A stretch of DNA of 64,000 nucleotides from an uncultured Clostridia bacterium (GCA_944354125.1 CALVPT010000006.1:39910-103909); one strand, 5' to 3'; counted from the stretch's first letter, positions 26,401-36,000 are shown. The notes: generated from the letters alone by a model not told the origin. A program made the numbers and translations.

Positions 26401-29400
26401 CTTGACATCGAGCTTATCCTGGCTGACGAAGTATATTTCCTTGAGGTTTGTACAGCCCCAGAACGCCCTTTCGTCAATCGTCGTGACGCCCTTGGGTATG
26501 ATGATTACCTCTACGTTCTTGTTGTCCTTGAACGCCTCCGTTCCTATGGAGATTATTGCCTTGTCAGAGGGAATTTCAAGCACTCTCACTCCGTCTATGA
26601 GCTCGCCGCCCCAGCCGCTGTATCTCGTCAGGGTGCCGTTGAGTATCTCGTAAGGTTCGCTGACCCTCAGAACGACGCTCGCCTTGCAGGAAGCCGAAGT
26701 CGTGCAGGTGGCGGTTATAGTGACGCTCTTGACGTCGTCGTTTTCCAAAACGGTGACGTTGCCGTTCTGGTCTACGGTCGCAACCGTGGGGTCGGTCGTC
26801 TCCCAGACGAAGTCGAGCTGACTTATGTCATAGTACCAGGGGTCTGTATTTATCGAGAGCGTGAACTGCTGACCGGGCGCAACTTCCACCTCTCCCGTCG
26901 CCGCCACGGGCGCCTTGTCGCCGTTGATTATTGTGCCGAAGCTTACCGTCGGCAGCTTGAGCGTCGTCGTGCTTTCGACTACGTTTACCTTTATTCTCTG
27001 CGTGCTGTTGTTGCCGCCCATGACGGTTACGTATGCCGAGCCTTCAGATACGCCGAAGATTTCGCCGTTCTTTACCCTGACTATTCTGTCGTTGTTGGTT
27101 CTCCACGAGAAGTTGGAGATGTTGGCGTTGCCGAGGTTGTTGATGTTGAGCTTCTTTGCCTCGTTTACGTCGATGGTTATCTCGGAGCCCTCTGCAATGG
27201 TAAATTCGGAGGGAGCCGATGCGATGGACGAGCCCGTGACGTTGAGCGCGTACACGTTGTGGTTCATCGCGTAGTCGTCGATTTCGACGTACAGCCTGTC
27301 GCCGTACTCCTCATAGATGTCGGTGATGTCGATCGAAACGGTCGTAGTCGAGTTCTTCTTGGGATTGAGTACGGGGGTGATGTACTCGGTGGCAAGCTGA
27401 ATCTTTACCGCCTGGTCGGGGTCTGTGGGGTCGCTGCCGTCCTCGGCATAGCAGAGGATTACCGCCTGGGGATAGTGGTTGTCGTATATGTCGAGGTCGA
27501 GATATACTTCCTGCTTTACCTTGTTGGCAGAGTCCTTATAGTCCCTGAATCTTATTCTCGAATCGACGAGCACGGGCGCCTCATAGTCGATGTAGAAGGA
27601 CATCGAGAAGGTGTTCTTTTCGGGGCACTCTTCGCCGCTTGCATAGTCTTCGTACTTGAAGTAGAACTGGAAGTTGAGTTCGTACTTGCCGTTAGCCTCT
27701 AACCCGAGCTCGTTGGTGCGCATATCCAGAAGCACCTGAGCGGGAGATGCCGCACCGCCGCCTGCCGCTGCCTTGCCGACGCGGTATACTTCCCTTACGG
27801 TGTTGCCGTTTTCATCGGGAATGACTTCGCCCGTATCGACGTTGGTAAGCGTATATGTGACTACCTCGGCATTTCTCAGAAGGCCTGCATACAGCGCCTT
27901 GATGCCCGTGATGGTCATATAGTTGGACGACGAAGTCTCGCTTTCGTAATCGTTATATCCCGAGATGGCTGCGTGTTCCTCCTCGACATATACGTATTCG
28001 TTGGTGTGCTCCTTTGCCTCGTCCTGCGTGTAGAGGAATGCGCCGAGACCCGTGGAGTACTTTTCGTTATAGTAGAAGGAAAATGCCTGGGTTGCCCAGA
28101 CCATTTCCTGAGGTCTTTCTTCGTCCTTATAGGAGGTATCCTTGTCGAATGCCGCTATCTCGAAGCAGTCATAGTCAAGCATGGGCGCCGAATCCCAGTC
28201 GCCGTAGAATGCGAGGAAGGGCAGCACGAGGTCGCACTGCTTGCTCTCGTCGGCGCTCTCGAGGTACATATAGCCCTCTACGTACATGCCGTTTTTGAAG
28301 TTTTCGTCGATATATCTCTTGTCCGACGCCGAAAGGGTTATGGATGCCTCTATCTTGGCAGAAGTGCCTGCCGCAACCGAGAAGTTACCGCCCTCGGCAA
28401 CCGACTTGCCGTCTACCTTCCACTCCGTAACGTCCTCGAAAAGGTGCGCCTTTTCGGCTACGGACAGTCCGTCAGCCGACAGAGTTTCGGTCATAACCAG
28501 GCTCTTGGTGCTGAATGACAGCGCCTCGTCGCCGAAGTTCTGGACATAGAATACGATGTTATATTTGCCCGTCTTTTTCTCGTCCGCGCCGAGTTCGGCC
28601 TTGGGTCTGCCATCGGCAGCCGCATCGGGGTCGATTACCATGTTATCCTCTGCCTTGGTGTAGAGGTAAGCCTTGGTGGAGAAGGCGTTTGCGAGGGTCG
28701 CAAGACCTGCGCCCTGCTTTCTGGGCGAGTAGGGAAGTTTGTTCTGATCATATACGAGCGTCGCCGTGCTCATCAGAATCTGATTGGTGAGGTTGGTGAG
28801 CTCCATGTTGCCGTTGAACAGCGAGGAATGAGATTCCTTGAGATACTGTCTCAAAAGCGCCGTGAAACCTGCGAGGTTGGGCGATGCCATGGAGGTACCG
28901 CTCATCTCGTCGTAGCCGCCGGCAACCGTCGAGGTTACCTCGCCGCCGTGGGAGGTGATTTCGGGCTTAATCTGCAGGTCGGCCGTGGGACCCCAGCTCG
29001 AATAGTCGTTCATGAAGGGGCCTGCCTTGTAGTCCTTGCAGAGCGTTATCGTGCCCGTAGTGCGCCTGGAAGAGCCCGTGCCCGTAAGAAGCTGTCCGGC
29101 ATCGATGGAGACGGAGACTGCGGGGATTCTGTCCTGCAGATCCTCGAGCGACATCCTTATCATGCCCGCAACGTTGTTGTATACGATTACGGCATCGGCG
29201 CCCATCGCCTTGGCCGTCTGAATCTTATCCTTGAAGGAGGAGACGCCGCGCCTTACGACTGCGACTACCTTGTCGTAGCCTTCCTTGTCGGCGAGCTCTC
29301 TCTTTATAGTCGAGGTATAGTCGCCTGCCGCGCCCGTGCCGGGTACGACGACGTATTTGAAGGTAACGGGACCGGTCGCATCTCCCAGCATATCTTCGAG

Positions 29401-30909
29401 GAAGTTATATGCGTCGGAGTCCTCGTTGCGCGATTCTTCGTAGTAGATTGCGCTGCCGTTGCCCTCATCCGTATTTGCGAGGAAGTAGGATGCGCGCTGA
29501 CCGTTGACGCTGGCAACCGAAAGCGCTGCCGCAAAGGTCGAGGGAGAGCCTACCGTGCCCGAGTCGGGGTTGCTTGCAAGGTTGGTGCCGTAGACCGAAC
29601 CGTAACCCGAGGAGAAGTCGTTGCTTGCCGCAACTATGAGGCTTATGCCCTGGTTTCTTATGGCGTCGTATACGGCGTCGAGCGCGTGGCCTTCGTCATC
29701 CTCTTCGGTAAGGCCGAGAGAGGAAGAGCCGAAGCCAGACTTGGAGCCGAGCGACATGTTGATGACGTCGACGCCCAGCATTACGCAGTCGTCGAGAGCG
29801 GCGATTATGTCCTCGGTCTCCGCGCCGCCGATGTCGTTGGAATAGAGGTCATCGGTGAACACCTTGCAGATTACGAGCTGAGATTCGGGAGCGACGCCCA
29901 TGAATGCCACTTTGCTGCCGTTTTCGTCGGTTACGATTTCGCCGTCCTTATTGTAGTAGCTGTCGTCCTTGCCGCCGATTATGCCCGCAACGTGCGTGCC
30001 GTGCTGCGAATACGAGGGGTATACGTCGGCGTCCTTGTCCGCATAGTCGTATGCGAAGGGCACTTTTGCATTGATGTATACATCATCTGCCGTAGCGCCC
30101 GAAAGCACGGTTGCGTTGAACGAACCGTCCGACATTTCCTTCTCTACATATTCCTTGGTGAAGGATACTTCGGCAGGCATATTAAGGAATGCCTCGTGAG
30201 TATAGTCGAGACCGGTATCGAGGATGGCGACGGTCATTCCGCTGCCGTCATTGCCCTCCGCGACGAGGTCGGATGAGTTATATATGCCGTTTTCGTAGAT
30301 GTTGCTGTAGTTGGTCTGAGCATCCGAAGAGGAAGATGCCCCCTCCTCTTCCTGGGGAACGGCGTAGGTCTGGGATACGGATACGGTGGAAACGCCGCCC
30401 AGCGCCTTTATCTGCGTAAGCTGAGCCGTCCTGACGTTGAGCGCGACGCCGTTCATGACTGCGTTGTAGCTGCCCACGAGCTCGTAGGAGATTGCCGCCT
30501 TCTTGAGGGAAGCAAGGAAGCTTGCCTGCTCGCTCTCTATCGCCCTTACCGCGTCCTTGCCGGCATCCGTCGTGATGTATTCGGAGACGAGCTCGCCGCC
30601 TGCCCTTTCGGACAGCGACTTGCCGTCGAGCGAAACTATTACCGTGCAGGTTTCGGGAATGTCGGCGGACGTCGAGTCGTTCTCCTGCACTACTGCGGGA
30701 TTCATGTTTGCGAGCTTGATGTCCGTAAGGTCAATCTTGCCCGTAACGTTCTCGTAGCTGACGCCTGACGCCGACGCCGTTCCCGACGCCGAGCTTCCGT
30801 TGTCCGCGAATGCGAGCACCTGTCCTGCGACGAACGTCGTCGCCATTACCGCGGTAAGACCCACGCAGGTAGCCCTGCGGAAAATACTCATCTTTAATCT
30901 TTTTCTCAT
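23476..30909 (-). CDS. Giant S8 subtilisin-like surface protease with LRR domain
   Basis: A 2477-aa exported protease of the lactocepin/C5a-peptidase type. Order: signal peptide (about 1-35); inhibitor I9-like propeptide (about 85-185); S8 domain with Asp231 (AILDTGLDYTH), His303 (SQHGTHVAGI), oxyanion Asn430 (VAASND) and Ser673 (MSGTSMASPNLAG), all present; a PA insert (about 520-625); beta-sandwich domains; Ig-like Big_2 and related repeats (about 1290-1470); about 30 BspA-type LRR_5 repeats (about 1480-2210, pattern AFxGCTSLxxVxL); a Big_3-like domain (about 2330-2400); one transmembrane helix (about 2423-2447), a Lys stop and an acidic tail. There is no LPxTG, so it is membrane-anchored. 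GGAGG precedes the ATG. Activity is inferred from the intact triad. Confidence 0.93.
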   Translation of the reverse strand: MRKRLKMSIFRRATCVGLTAVMATTFVAGQVLAFADNGSSASGTASASGVSYENVTGKIDLTDIKLANMNPAVVQENDSTSADIPETCTVIVSLDGKSLSERAGGELVSEYITTDAGKDAVRAIESEQASFLASLKKAAISYELVGSYNAVMNGVALNVRTAQLTQIKALGGVSTVSVSQTYAVPQEEEGASSSSDAQTNYSNIYENGIYNSSDLVAEGNDGSGMTVAILDTGLDYTHEAFLNMPAEVSFTKEYVEKEMSDGSFNATVLSGATADDVYINAKVPFAYDYADKDADVYPSYSQHGTHVAGIIGGKDDSYYNKDGEIVTDENGSKVAFMGVAPESQLVICKVFTDDLYSNDIGGAETEDIIAALDDCVMLGVDVINMSLGSKSGFGSSSLGLTEEDDEGHALDAVYDAIRNQGISLIVAASNDFSSGYGSVYGTNLASNPDSGTVGSPSTFAAALSVASVNGQRASYFLANTDEGNGSAIYYEESRNEDSDAYNFLEDMLGDATGPVTFKYVVVPGTGAAGDYTSTIKRELADKEGYDKVVAVVRRGVSSFKDKIQTAKAMGADAVIVYNNVAGMIRMSLEDLQDRIPAVSVSIDAGQLLTGTGSSRRTTGTITLCKDYKAGPFMNDYSSWGPTADLQIKPEITSHGGEVTSTVAGGYDEMSGTSMASPNLAGFTALLRQYLKESHSSLFNGNMELTNLTNQILMSTATLVYDQNKLPYSPRKQGAGLATLANAFSTKAYLYTKAEDNMVIDPDAAADGRPKAELGADEKKTGKYNIVFYVQNFGDEALSFSTKSLVMTETLSADGLSVAEKAHLFEDVTEWKVDGKSVAEGGNFSVAAGTSAKIEASITLSASDKRYIDENFKNGMYVEGYMYLESADESKQCDLVLPFLAFYGDWDSAPMLDYDCFEIAAFDKDTSYKDEERPQEMVWATQAFSFYYNEKYSTGLGAFLYTQDEAKEHTNEYVYVEEEHAAISGYNDYESETSSSNYMTITGIKALYAGLLRNAEVVTYTLTNVDTGEVIPDENGNTVREVYRVGKAAAGGGAASPAQVLLDMRTNELGLEANGKYELNFQFYFKYEDYASGEECPEKNTFSMSFYIDYEAPVLVDSRIRFRDYKDSANKVKQEVYLDLDIYDNHYPQAVILCYAEDGSDPTDPDQAVKIQLATEYITPVLNPKKNSTTTVSIDITDIYEEYGDRLYVEIDDYAMNHNVYALNVTGSSIASAPSEFTIAEGSEITIDVNEAKKLNINNLGNANISNFSWRTNNDRIVRVKNGEIFGVSEGSAYVTVMGGNNSTQRIKVNVVESTTTLKLPTVSFGTIINGDKAPVAATGEVEVAPGQQFTLSINTDPWYYDISQLDFVWETTDPTVATVDQNGNVTVLENDDVKSVTITATCTTSASCKASVVLRVSEPYEILNGTLTRYSGWGGELIDGVRVLEIPSDKAIISIGTEAFKDNKNVEVIIIPKGVTTIDERAFWGCTNLKEIYFVSQDKLDVKESSLTLISTDAFMDCTSLRKVDLSNCKVFTVARTAFAGCTALEEVVNMGAIGTMYDGVFMGCTSLKSADISLLHVAGSNLFAGCTSLKSVTTSATTAMGANMFRGCTSLKEVTILNPAVPDGAFYGCTSLEKVTFGNGNASVKPFTIGKNAFYGCTKLSGVTFDCALSSIGDGAFANCPSLGTVNLPAGETTFGNEVFAGTTNATIGGSGYEIVNGALYRGNTLVLAPQTVDSSFSFREGTTAIGAYAFADSVLSGRTTLDLTGITSIGKGAFYGLSGLTSVNIPSLTEIADYAFYGTGLTTVTIPQTVKKIGNYAFAQSFLQEVEFAGNSALTEIGAYAFNSCTDLTEISLPDGVTTIGDLAFEGCSRLAKAEISSVTSMGEGVFARCPALATVTFGANATATGTFTFLNEQSGALTSVTLSDKMTKIDDGAFAYCSALVTLDLRNVTEIGNEAFANCTSLATLTNLNKVTTIGQTAFAYCTSLTSADLSAAKSIYAEAFLYSSHLSTVTLGAQLEGIGDYAFFSTALVSIDIPENCSYVGASAFNGITVLRSINVSADNQYYFSEGGVLYRNIPGQSGSYELSAYPAALKGTEENQVISYVVKEGTVAIEEFAFSGVPATSLTRVVLPWTLNTIGDGAFFASGITTYQFESIAAPTLLEGLGTRDTSRYSANSFYFRNFVDSIVNYVPYQPHTSATSVSTLRILYPENGTGYDNYIYQMYFGSKVTLDEMPEDDTRTLKSMIEGFASAEVVSTWTPANKTKDEVQAFSDSVQEAHRLYNNLKTDVQRAYVGEDNFSKLFAIESALKPVKQAFGIALTVRSVALDSSSTYKTEYVEGEMFDMTGLKLRITYSDFSEEVIDAAGNFVLEASYDRTLRTTDEAVTLEGTGAYEGRLISVKVIVTAGSGENQPQTPSTDPMVWVYVGIGAGVVVIVAAVVVALIVLKKKKLLFFADKTAKSGESQENNDGEGTDND

Positions 30910-30994
30910 TTAAACCTCCGAAGCGCAAAATACTCTTATATTGCGCCGATTTGCCCACATTCGATATGTGGGCAATTGGTCTGACGCCCTTTGA

Positions 30995-33900
30995 TTATTC
31001 GGCGTCCGTAATCTCTAAGTTGTAGTAGTTGCCGCTCCTTGTAAGCGTGCCCTTCTTTACCGTATCGCCCGAGGTGAGCGTCACTTCGGTATCCGAAACT
31101 ATCTCGTATACGTATGCCATCTCGTAGCTTGCGCCGCCGTCCGTGCTGACATACAGCGTGTTGCCGCCGTCGAAGTAATATGCAGTCTCGCCGGCCGTAG
31201 CGCGTATGCCGTAATAGGAATCGGGTTCGACGAAGGCATATTTTACGCCGCCCACGTCATAGCCGTCCGTGCCGTTGGTGCGGACAAATATCTTGGTGAT
31301 GTTGTTTTCCCTTATCGAGGGAGTGCCGAAGCTGTCAACCTTATACGTATAGGTTATTTCCGTCGAGCCGCTCTTATATACGACCGTGCCCGTGCCGTAC
31401 ACCGCCTTGCCGAGTCCGTCGAAGGTATAGCTCGAGCCGTCTGCCGCGGTATAGGTGCCCGTCCAGCCATCTTCCTGAGAGGATACTATGCAGCTTATAT
31501 AGCTGTCGTCGCCCTCGAAGAGCCCCGTAACGCTGAGTTCATAGCTGCCGAGAAGCTTTACGACGGCCTTATCTACCGACGTTTCGCCGATTCTGACGAG
31601 AGTACCGCCCTGAGGGCTATAGGTAAATTCGTACTGCTGGCCGCCGAAGGTAAGCACGCTTACAAAGCTGCTGTCTGCCTCGGTTATGGTAAGAGGTCTG
31701 TTGCCGCTTGCAATCCATTCGCCTGCAAAGCCCGTCTTAAGCGAGAGCTGCTTGTCGCCGTATGCGAACGTCTGACCGTTTGCGACGAGCCTGGTGCCGT
31801 CGATTACGGGCATGCCGCCCTCAAGCGTATAGCCAAGGTCGCCTGCCGCCGTCCTGACGGTGCCGCCTACATAGCCCTTGCCGTCGAAGGTGTAGCTTGC
31901 GCCGCTCGCGTCATAGAGAACGACGCCGTACCAGCTGTCCCTGCGCGCGAAGGTTACCGAGAGGTCGTTGCCGGTAAGGGTAAACGTGCCGACGGTTTCG
32001 TCATAGGTAAGCGTATACGTCTTTCCGCCTAACGTCACGGTGCCTGCAACCGCGCTGGTGAGGGTATATCTGCCGTTCGTCACGCTACCGCCCGAAGTCC
32101 TTGCGGATACCGTGCCGTAGATTGCAAACGACGAACCGCTTGCCGCTACGTTGTATGCGCCCTTGCCGTTGAAGGTAATGCTGTCATACTGCGCATCGGT
32201 GCTCGTCCAGGTACCTTCGAAGTTATCGTAGAGATAGAAGGATGCGCTTGCGTAGTAGGAATCGTTGTGAAGCGAGAAGAATGTTCCGCTTATTATCTTC
32301 TGGGATGCGGTATCGCCGATTGCAAGTTCTCCGTAGAGAATGTTGTCGACATACACGCGTATATAGGTAGTAGTGCCCGTCTTGGTTACGTCGTATTCGG
32401 CAGCAACGTCCCTGACGACGCCGCCCATGTAGGAGATTACCGCCTGACCGTAGCCTTCGGTGCCTATGCCCTTGAGGTCGAGCACTATCTGTTCCTTCTC
32501 GTTGGAGTAGAACCATCTGCCTGCGTAGGTCTTGTTCTGTGCGTAGGTTACGCCGTCGATGACGAGCAGTCCGCCCGAGATTTCAGCCGTATGTGCCTTG
32601 CCGTCGAGCGTGTAGGTTGCCACGCCGTCGGAAACCGTGTAGGTCGTGCTGGGCGAGCCGCTGAAATAGTTATACGTCACGGTGCCGCGGCCGTCGAAAG
32701 TAACCGACTGAGTCGCATTGTCGCTGGTCACCCACGTGCCGTAGAAGTCGTCGAGCTTGGTGACGGTAGCGCCGCCGATGCGCGATACGGTCTTGTCCTG
32801 CGCGAGCTCTACGTTGCCGAGCGAGCAGGTAACCGAACCGTCATCGTTGAGCGAGAACGTGAAGGAGGAAACCGTGCCGCCGCTGGTCGTAGCCGTGCCG
32901 TTGCCGTCCTTCGCGAAGTAGTAAACAGTCCTGTTGGAGCCGTAATATGTGCCGTATATGCCAAGGTCCTCTTCCTTTATCGCCGTCACGGTGACGTTGA
33001 CCTCGCCGTACGTCGTAGTGTCGCCCGAGGTCGACTGGACGAGGCTTGCAACGGCGTTGAGCGTCAGCGTCTTATCGTCGAGCGTGCCCGTGAAGGTATA
33101 GAACGAACCCTCCGTCCTCGAATCGGTGTAGACCGAGGAAAGTATTGCCGAGTAGAGCAGCGTCACCTTCTGACCGTCATAGGTATAGACCGAAGTATAG
33201 GTCATGCCGCCGTAGCGGAAGTTTGCCGTGCCGTCTGCAAGCAGCTCGATATATGCGCTGCCCGGCTTGAAGTCGGTTATTCTGCCGTCGGTCAGCGTAT
33301 CGTCGGATACGGCGCCGGCAGAGTCGAGATAGTACCTGCCCGTAACTTCGGAGTAGTCAGCGAAGCCGACGTACAGCGTCATGTCGCGGGTGGGAACGTA
33401 GCCGTTGGGAACCTTGTTTGTAAGTTCCTTGTCGAAATAGTAACCCCAGCTGCGTCTGCCGTCGGAGGTATTTTCGAGATATTCGTCGAGCACGCCGTCG
33501 CTGTACCAGTGGCACATTGCGCTGTAGCCTGCGCCGACGGTATTCTGAGCGGTTACGGCAGTCGCGTCGCCGTTCTTCACGGTTATGGTTATCTTATTGG
33601 AAACATCGCCCGAAATGGCATTGAGCGTGGGATATGTGCCGTTGAATGCCCATTCCCTCTCGCTCCAGCCGAGCGTATTTTTGAAAGTTTCGTCGTTTGC
33701 GGACGTCGAAGACGTGACGCAGTTGAGTACGGTTATGGGCGCGGAAATTACGGAAATTTCGCCTGCCGCAGCCGACTTTGCATATATTTCGCCCGTAGCC
33801 TGCCATGCCGCGCCGTTGCTCGACTGGGCATAGGTATAGGGCACGCCCGAATAGCAGTTGGAAACGACGGTGTCGTTTTCGGCGTAACCGACGATGCCGC

Positions 33901-35473
33901 CGGCATATGCGCCCTTGAATTCGTCGCTGAGACCCTGCATGCTGAGGTAGTTATTTGCTATTACTTCGCCCGTAGCATAGCAGTTGGCAACCGACGAGAA
34001 CATGCCGAGGGTGCCGACTATGCCGCCGACGTGCATACCGCCGTTGACATTGCCGAGCGCGTAGCAGTCTGCGACATATGCTATCGCGTCCATGTCGGCG
34101 GAGATGAGGTAGCCGACTACGCCGCCTGCCGAACGGGGCGAACCGCTGCCTATTATCTCTACGTCCGTGCCGCATCCGTATACGTACGAATCGTAGGTGA
34201 TGAGCGATGTGGACGAGCTGCTGTATGCCGCCTGAAGAACGCCGGCCACGCCGCCCATGCATATCATCTGGTTATCGTCGCCCTCTGCGGAGACGGAGCC
34301 GTTGACGAGCTTGCAGCCCGAAACCTGCACGCCTATGCCGTAGCCGAGAAGCGAGCCGACATATACGCCTGCGCCTGCCGCGCCGGGGTGCGTGATTACT
34401 TCATAATTCGAAAGAGTTACGTTTTTGATGACCGCGGGGGAAGTCGTGTTTGCCGTTGCATAGCCGAACAGTCCGACATAGGGGAGATATTCGTTTGCAA
34501 AGGTCGACTGGTCTACGACTTCGTCGGTGATGTAGAAGTTGCTTATGGTGTGGCCGTCGCCGTCGAAGGTGCCGCAGAATACCGCGGTGCTGTTGGAGGC
34601 GTCGCCTGCAACGTAGAGCTGTTCGCCCTTCATGTCTATGTCGGCTGCGAGCTTGTAATAAGCCATGTTATAGCCGACGAAGTAGGAACCGTTGACGACT
34701 GCCGCCATGTTGTAGAGGTCGATGGGACGCCTGAGAAGGAAGGGATTTTCGGCAGTGCCGTCGCCGTCTCTCCTCTCGAGGAAGGATTCCTCCTCCTCTA
34801 CGCCCGTGACGCTTATGGTAGCGTTGCCGTCAACCGACTCTATGGTGTATACGCCGTTTGCGTCGGGCGTGAGCACTTCGGTGTTATAGCTTACGTCGTA
34901 GTCCTGCACGTAGTAGGAACTCATGTTTATCTTGAAGCTGAAGGGTTCGCCGATTACCGTCCTGACGGTATATTCGGCAACCACGCTTTCATCCTTCTGT
35001 TCGCCGTCGACCATGCCCGAATAGAGATTATTGCCCTCCGTATCGGTATAGGTCATGCGCAGTATTCTGTCATACTTATTGCCGTCCTCGGCGACATAGG
35101 GCTGACTCTTGTTGAAGGTCAGCGTGCCGAGCATGCTGACGTTGTCGACCTTTATGACGGTCGCCTCGGTCATGGTGAAGGAGTAAACGCCGTCCGCATC
35201 GGGAAGAATGAGCGTATCGTTTAACTTTACGGCGGGTTCGCCCGTGGTGTTGGAGCCCATCTCTATCCTGAAGCGTACGTTCACGCCCTCTTTTACCGTG
35301 CCGCCGTTGCGGAAATCCGCCATGTTATCGATGAATACAACGTCCACGCCCGTCGCTTCGGCGGTCAGGGAGTAGTACTCGGGAGCAGCTGCGGTGCACG
35401 CCGCCGCGCCTGCAAGACAGGAAACGCCCGTTGCAATGCACAGCGCAATCATGAATTTTCTGAGTTTACTCAT
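30995..35473 (-). CDS. Large exported repeat protein (GLUG plus beta repeats)
   Basis: A 1492-aa predicted lipoprotein. The signal peptide ends at AGAAAC (Cys26); the lipobox is imperfect, so plain cleavage is possible. Two N-terminal beta modules (about 30-240) are followed by GLUG-type solenoid repeats (GLFGYATA, GGVVGYLISA, GGIVGTLGMFSSVANCYA) up to about 620. The C-terminal 850 residues contain many beta repeats of about 80-90 aa with a recurring W-x-S/T-D...ITFDGKGxxxY pattern, resembling lipocalin-like meanders. No enzyme motif was seen. Start 35473 has GGAG 8 nt before; an upstream in-frame ATG would break the signal peptide. The 85-nt gap to the protease gene contains the hairpin TTGCCCACAT/ATGTGGGCAA. 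It probably heads the surface-protein/opp transcript. Confidence 0.8.
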   Translation of the reverse strand: MSKLRKFMIALCIATGVSCLAGAAACTAAAPEYYSLTAEATGVDVVFIDNMADFRNGGTVKEGVNVRFRIEMGSNTTGEPAVKLNDTLILPDADGVYSFTMTEATVIKVDNVSMLGTLTFNKSQPYVAEDGNKYDRILRMTYTDTEGNNLYSGMVDGEQKDESVVAEYTVRTVIGEPFSFKINMSSYYVQDYDVSYNTEVLTPDANGVYTIESVDGNATISVTGVEEEESFLERRDGDGTAENPFLLRRPIDLYNMAAVVNGSYFVGYNMAYYKLAADIDMKGEQLYVAGDASNSTAVFCGTFDGDGHTISNFYITDEVVDQSTFANEYLPYVGLFGYATANTTSPAVIKNVTLSNYEVITHPGAAGAGVYVGSLLGYGIGVQVSGCKLVNGSVSAEGDDNQMICMGGVAGVLQAAYSSSSTSLITYDSYVYGCGTDVEIIGSGSPRSAGGVVGYLISADMDAIAYVADCYALGNVNGGMHVGGIVGTLGMFSSVANCYATGEVIANNYLSMQGLSDEFKGAYAGGIVGYAENDTVVSNCYSGVPYTYAQSSNGAAWQATGEIYAKSAAAGEISVISAPITVLNCVTSSTSANDETFKNTLGWSEREWAFNGTYPTLNAISGDVSNKITITVKNGDATAVTAQNTVGAGYSAMCHWYSDGVLDEYLENTSDGRRSWGYYFDKELTNKVPNGYVPTRDMTLYVGFADYSEVTGRYYLDSAGAVSDDTLTDGRITDFKPGSAYIELLADGTANFRYGGMTYTSVYTYDGQKVTLLYSAILSSVYTDSRTEGSFYTFTGTLDDKTLTLNAVASLVQSTSGDTTTYGEVNVTVTAIKEEDLGIYGTYYGSNRTVYYFAKDGNGTATTSGGTVSSFTFSLNDDGSVTCSLGNVELAQDKTVSRIGGATVTKLDDFYGTWVTSDNATQSVTFDGRGTVTYNYFSGSPSTTYTVSDGVATYTLDGKAHTAEISGGLLVIDGVTYAQNKTYAGRWFYSNEKEQIVLDLKGIGTEGYGQAVISYMGGVVRDVAAEYDVTKTGTTTYIRVYVDNILYGELAIGDTASQKIISGTFFSLHNDSYYASASFYLYDNFEGTWTSTDAQYDSITFNGKGAYNVAASGSSFAIYGTVSARTSGGSVTNGRYTLTSAVAGTVTLGGKTYTLTYDETVGTFTLTGNDLSVTFARRDSWYGVVLYDASGASYTFDGKGYVGGTVRTAAGDLGYTLEGGMPVIDGTRLVANGQTFAYGDKQLSLKTGFAGEWIASGNRPLTITEADSSFVSVLTFGGQQYEFTYSPQGGTLVRIGETSVDKAVVKLLGSYELSVTGLFEGDDSYISCIVSSQEDGWTGTYTAADGSSYTFDGLGKAVYGTGTVVYKSGSTEITYTYKVDSFGTPSIRENNITKIFVRTNGTDGYDVGGVKYAFVEPDSYYGIRATAGETAYYFDGGNTLYVSTDGGASYEMAYVYEIVSDTEVTLTSGDTVKKGTLTRSGNYYNLEITDAE

Positions 35474-35585
35474 GTAGTTTTCTCCGTGTTGAATATATGT
35501 TATAAGCCTCATATGGGTTAAAAATGTCATTTTTGGCAGTCATTATTGCATGGCATATTAAAACCCATACTTTTAATACTAAATA

Positions 35586-35614
35586 ATTTTAGCATAATGA
35601 CAATAATAATGCAA
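35586..35614 (-). promoter_or_regulatory. Candidate promoter for the surface-protein/opp transcript
   Basis: The minus strand has TTGCAT, 17 nt, TAAAAT, about 105 nt upstream of the 1492-aa protein gene and downstream of AT-rich DNA. The match is moderate, and alternative boxes overlap in this AT-rich stretch. Confidence 0.45.
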
Positions 35615-35806
35615 AATAATATGACCCTTTTACGACAAATATTTCGTATAAATTTTTTTTATATTTATTTTTTGCCCAGGTTATATGAGATATTTATGCA
35701 AATATACAGTCAAAAAATGAATAAAAACCCGATATATTGTGCTTACTGCACCGCTTTGCCACAATAAAGTGAAATTGCATAAATAAAAATTTCGTCACAT
35801 AAATCT

Positions 35807-35839
35807 GCCGTCCGACAAAAAAATTTTTTGTCGGGCGGC
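35807..35839. terminator. Inverted repeat, possible bidirectional terminator
   Basis: GCCGTCCGACAAAAAA pairs with TTTTTTGTCGGGCGGC; the plus strand continues GTTGTTTTG. It lies between the 1005-aa lipoprotein gene and the surface-protein transcript and could be a second barrier between them. Confidence 0.5.
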
Positions 35840-35911
35840 GTTGTTTTGTTTAAGCAGGCAAAAAATTGAGGGCAATTTGCCTGCCTGCGGTCTTTCTGCG
35901 GCGAAAAATCG

Positions 35912-35954
35912 CAAAAAAATGCCGCCCCGAGAGGTTTACTCCCCTCGGGGCGGC
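35912..35954 (-). terminator. Rho-independent terminator after the collagen-like lipoprotein gene
   Basis: On the minus strand a stem GCCGCCCCGAG/CTCGGGGCGGC (11 bp) is followed by seven T residues, about 45 nt past the stop of the 1005-aa lipoprotein gene. Canonical form. Confidence 0.8.
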
Positions 35955-36000
35955 GCCTTTAAGCCTTGATATTCAAGCTGTTTGAATTATGTTTTTAATA

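Noticed and set aside
32267..35224. 985-codon plus-strand open frame opposite the beta-repeat protein gene
   Set aside because: A shadow of a signal-peptide-bearing repeat gene on the other strand; its translation is Tyr/Val/Arg-rich with no recognisable fold.
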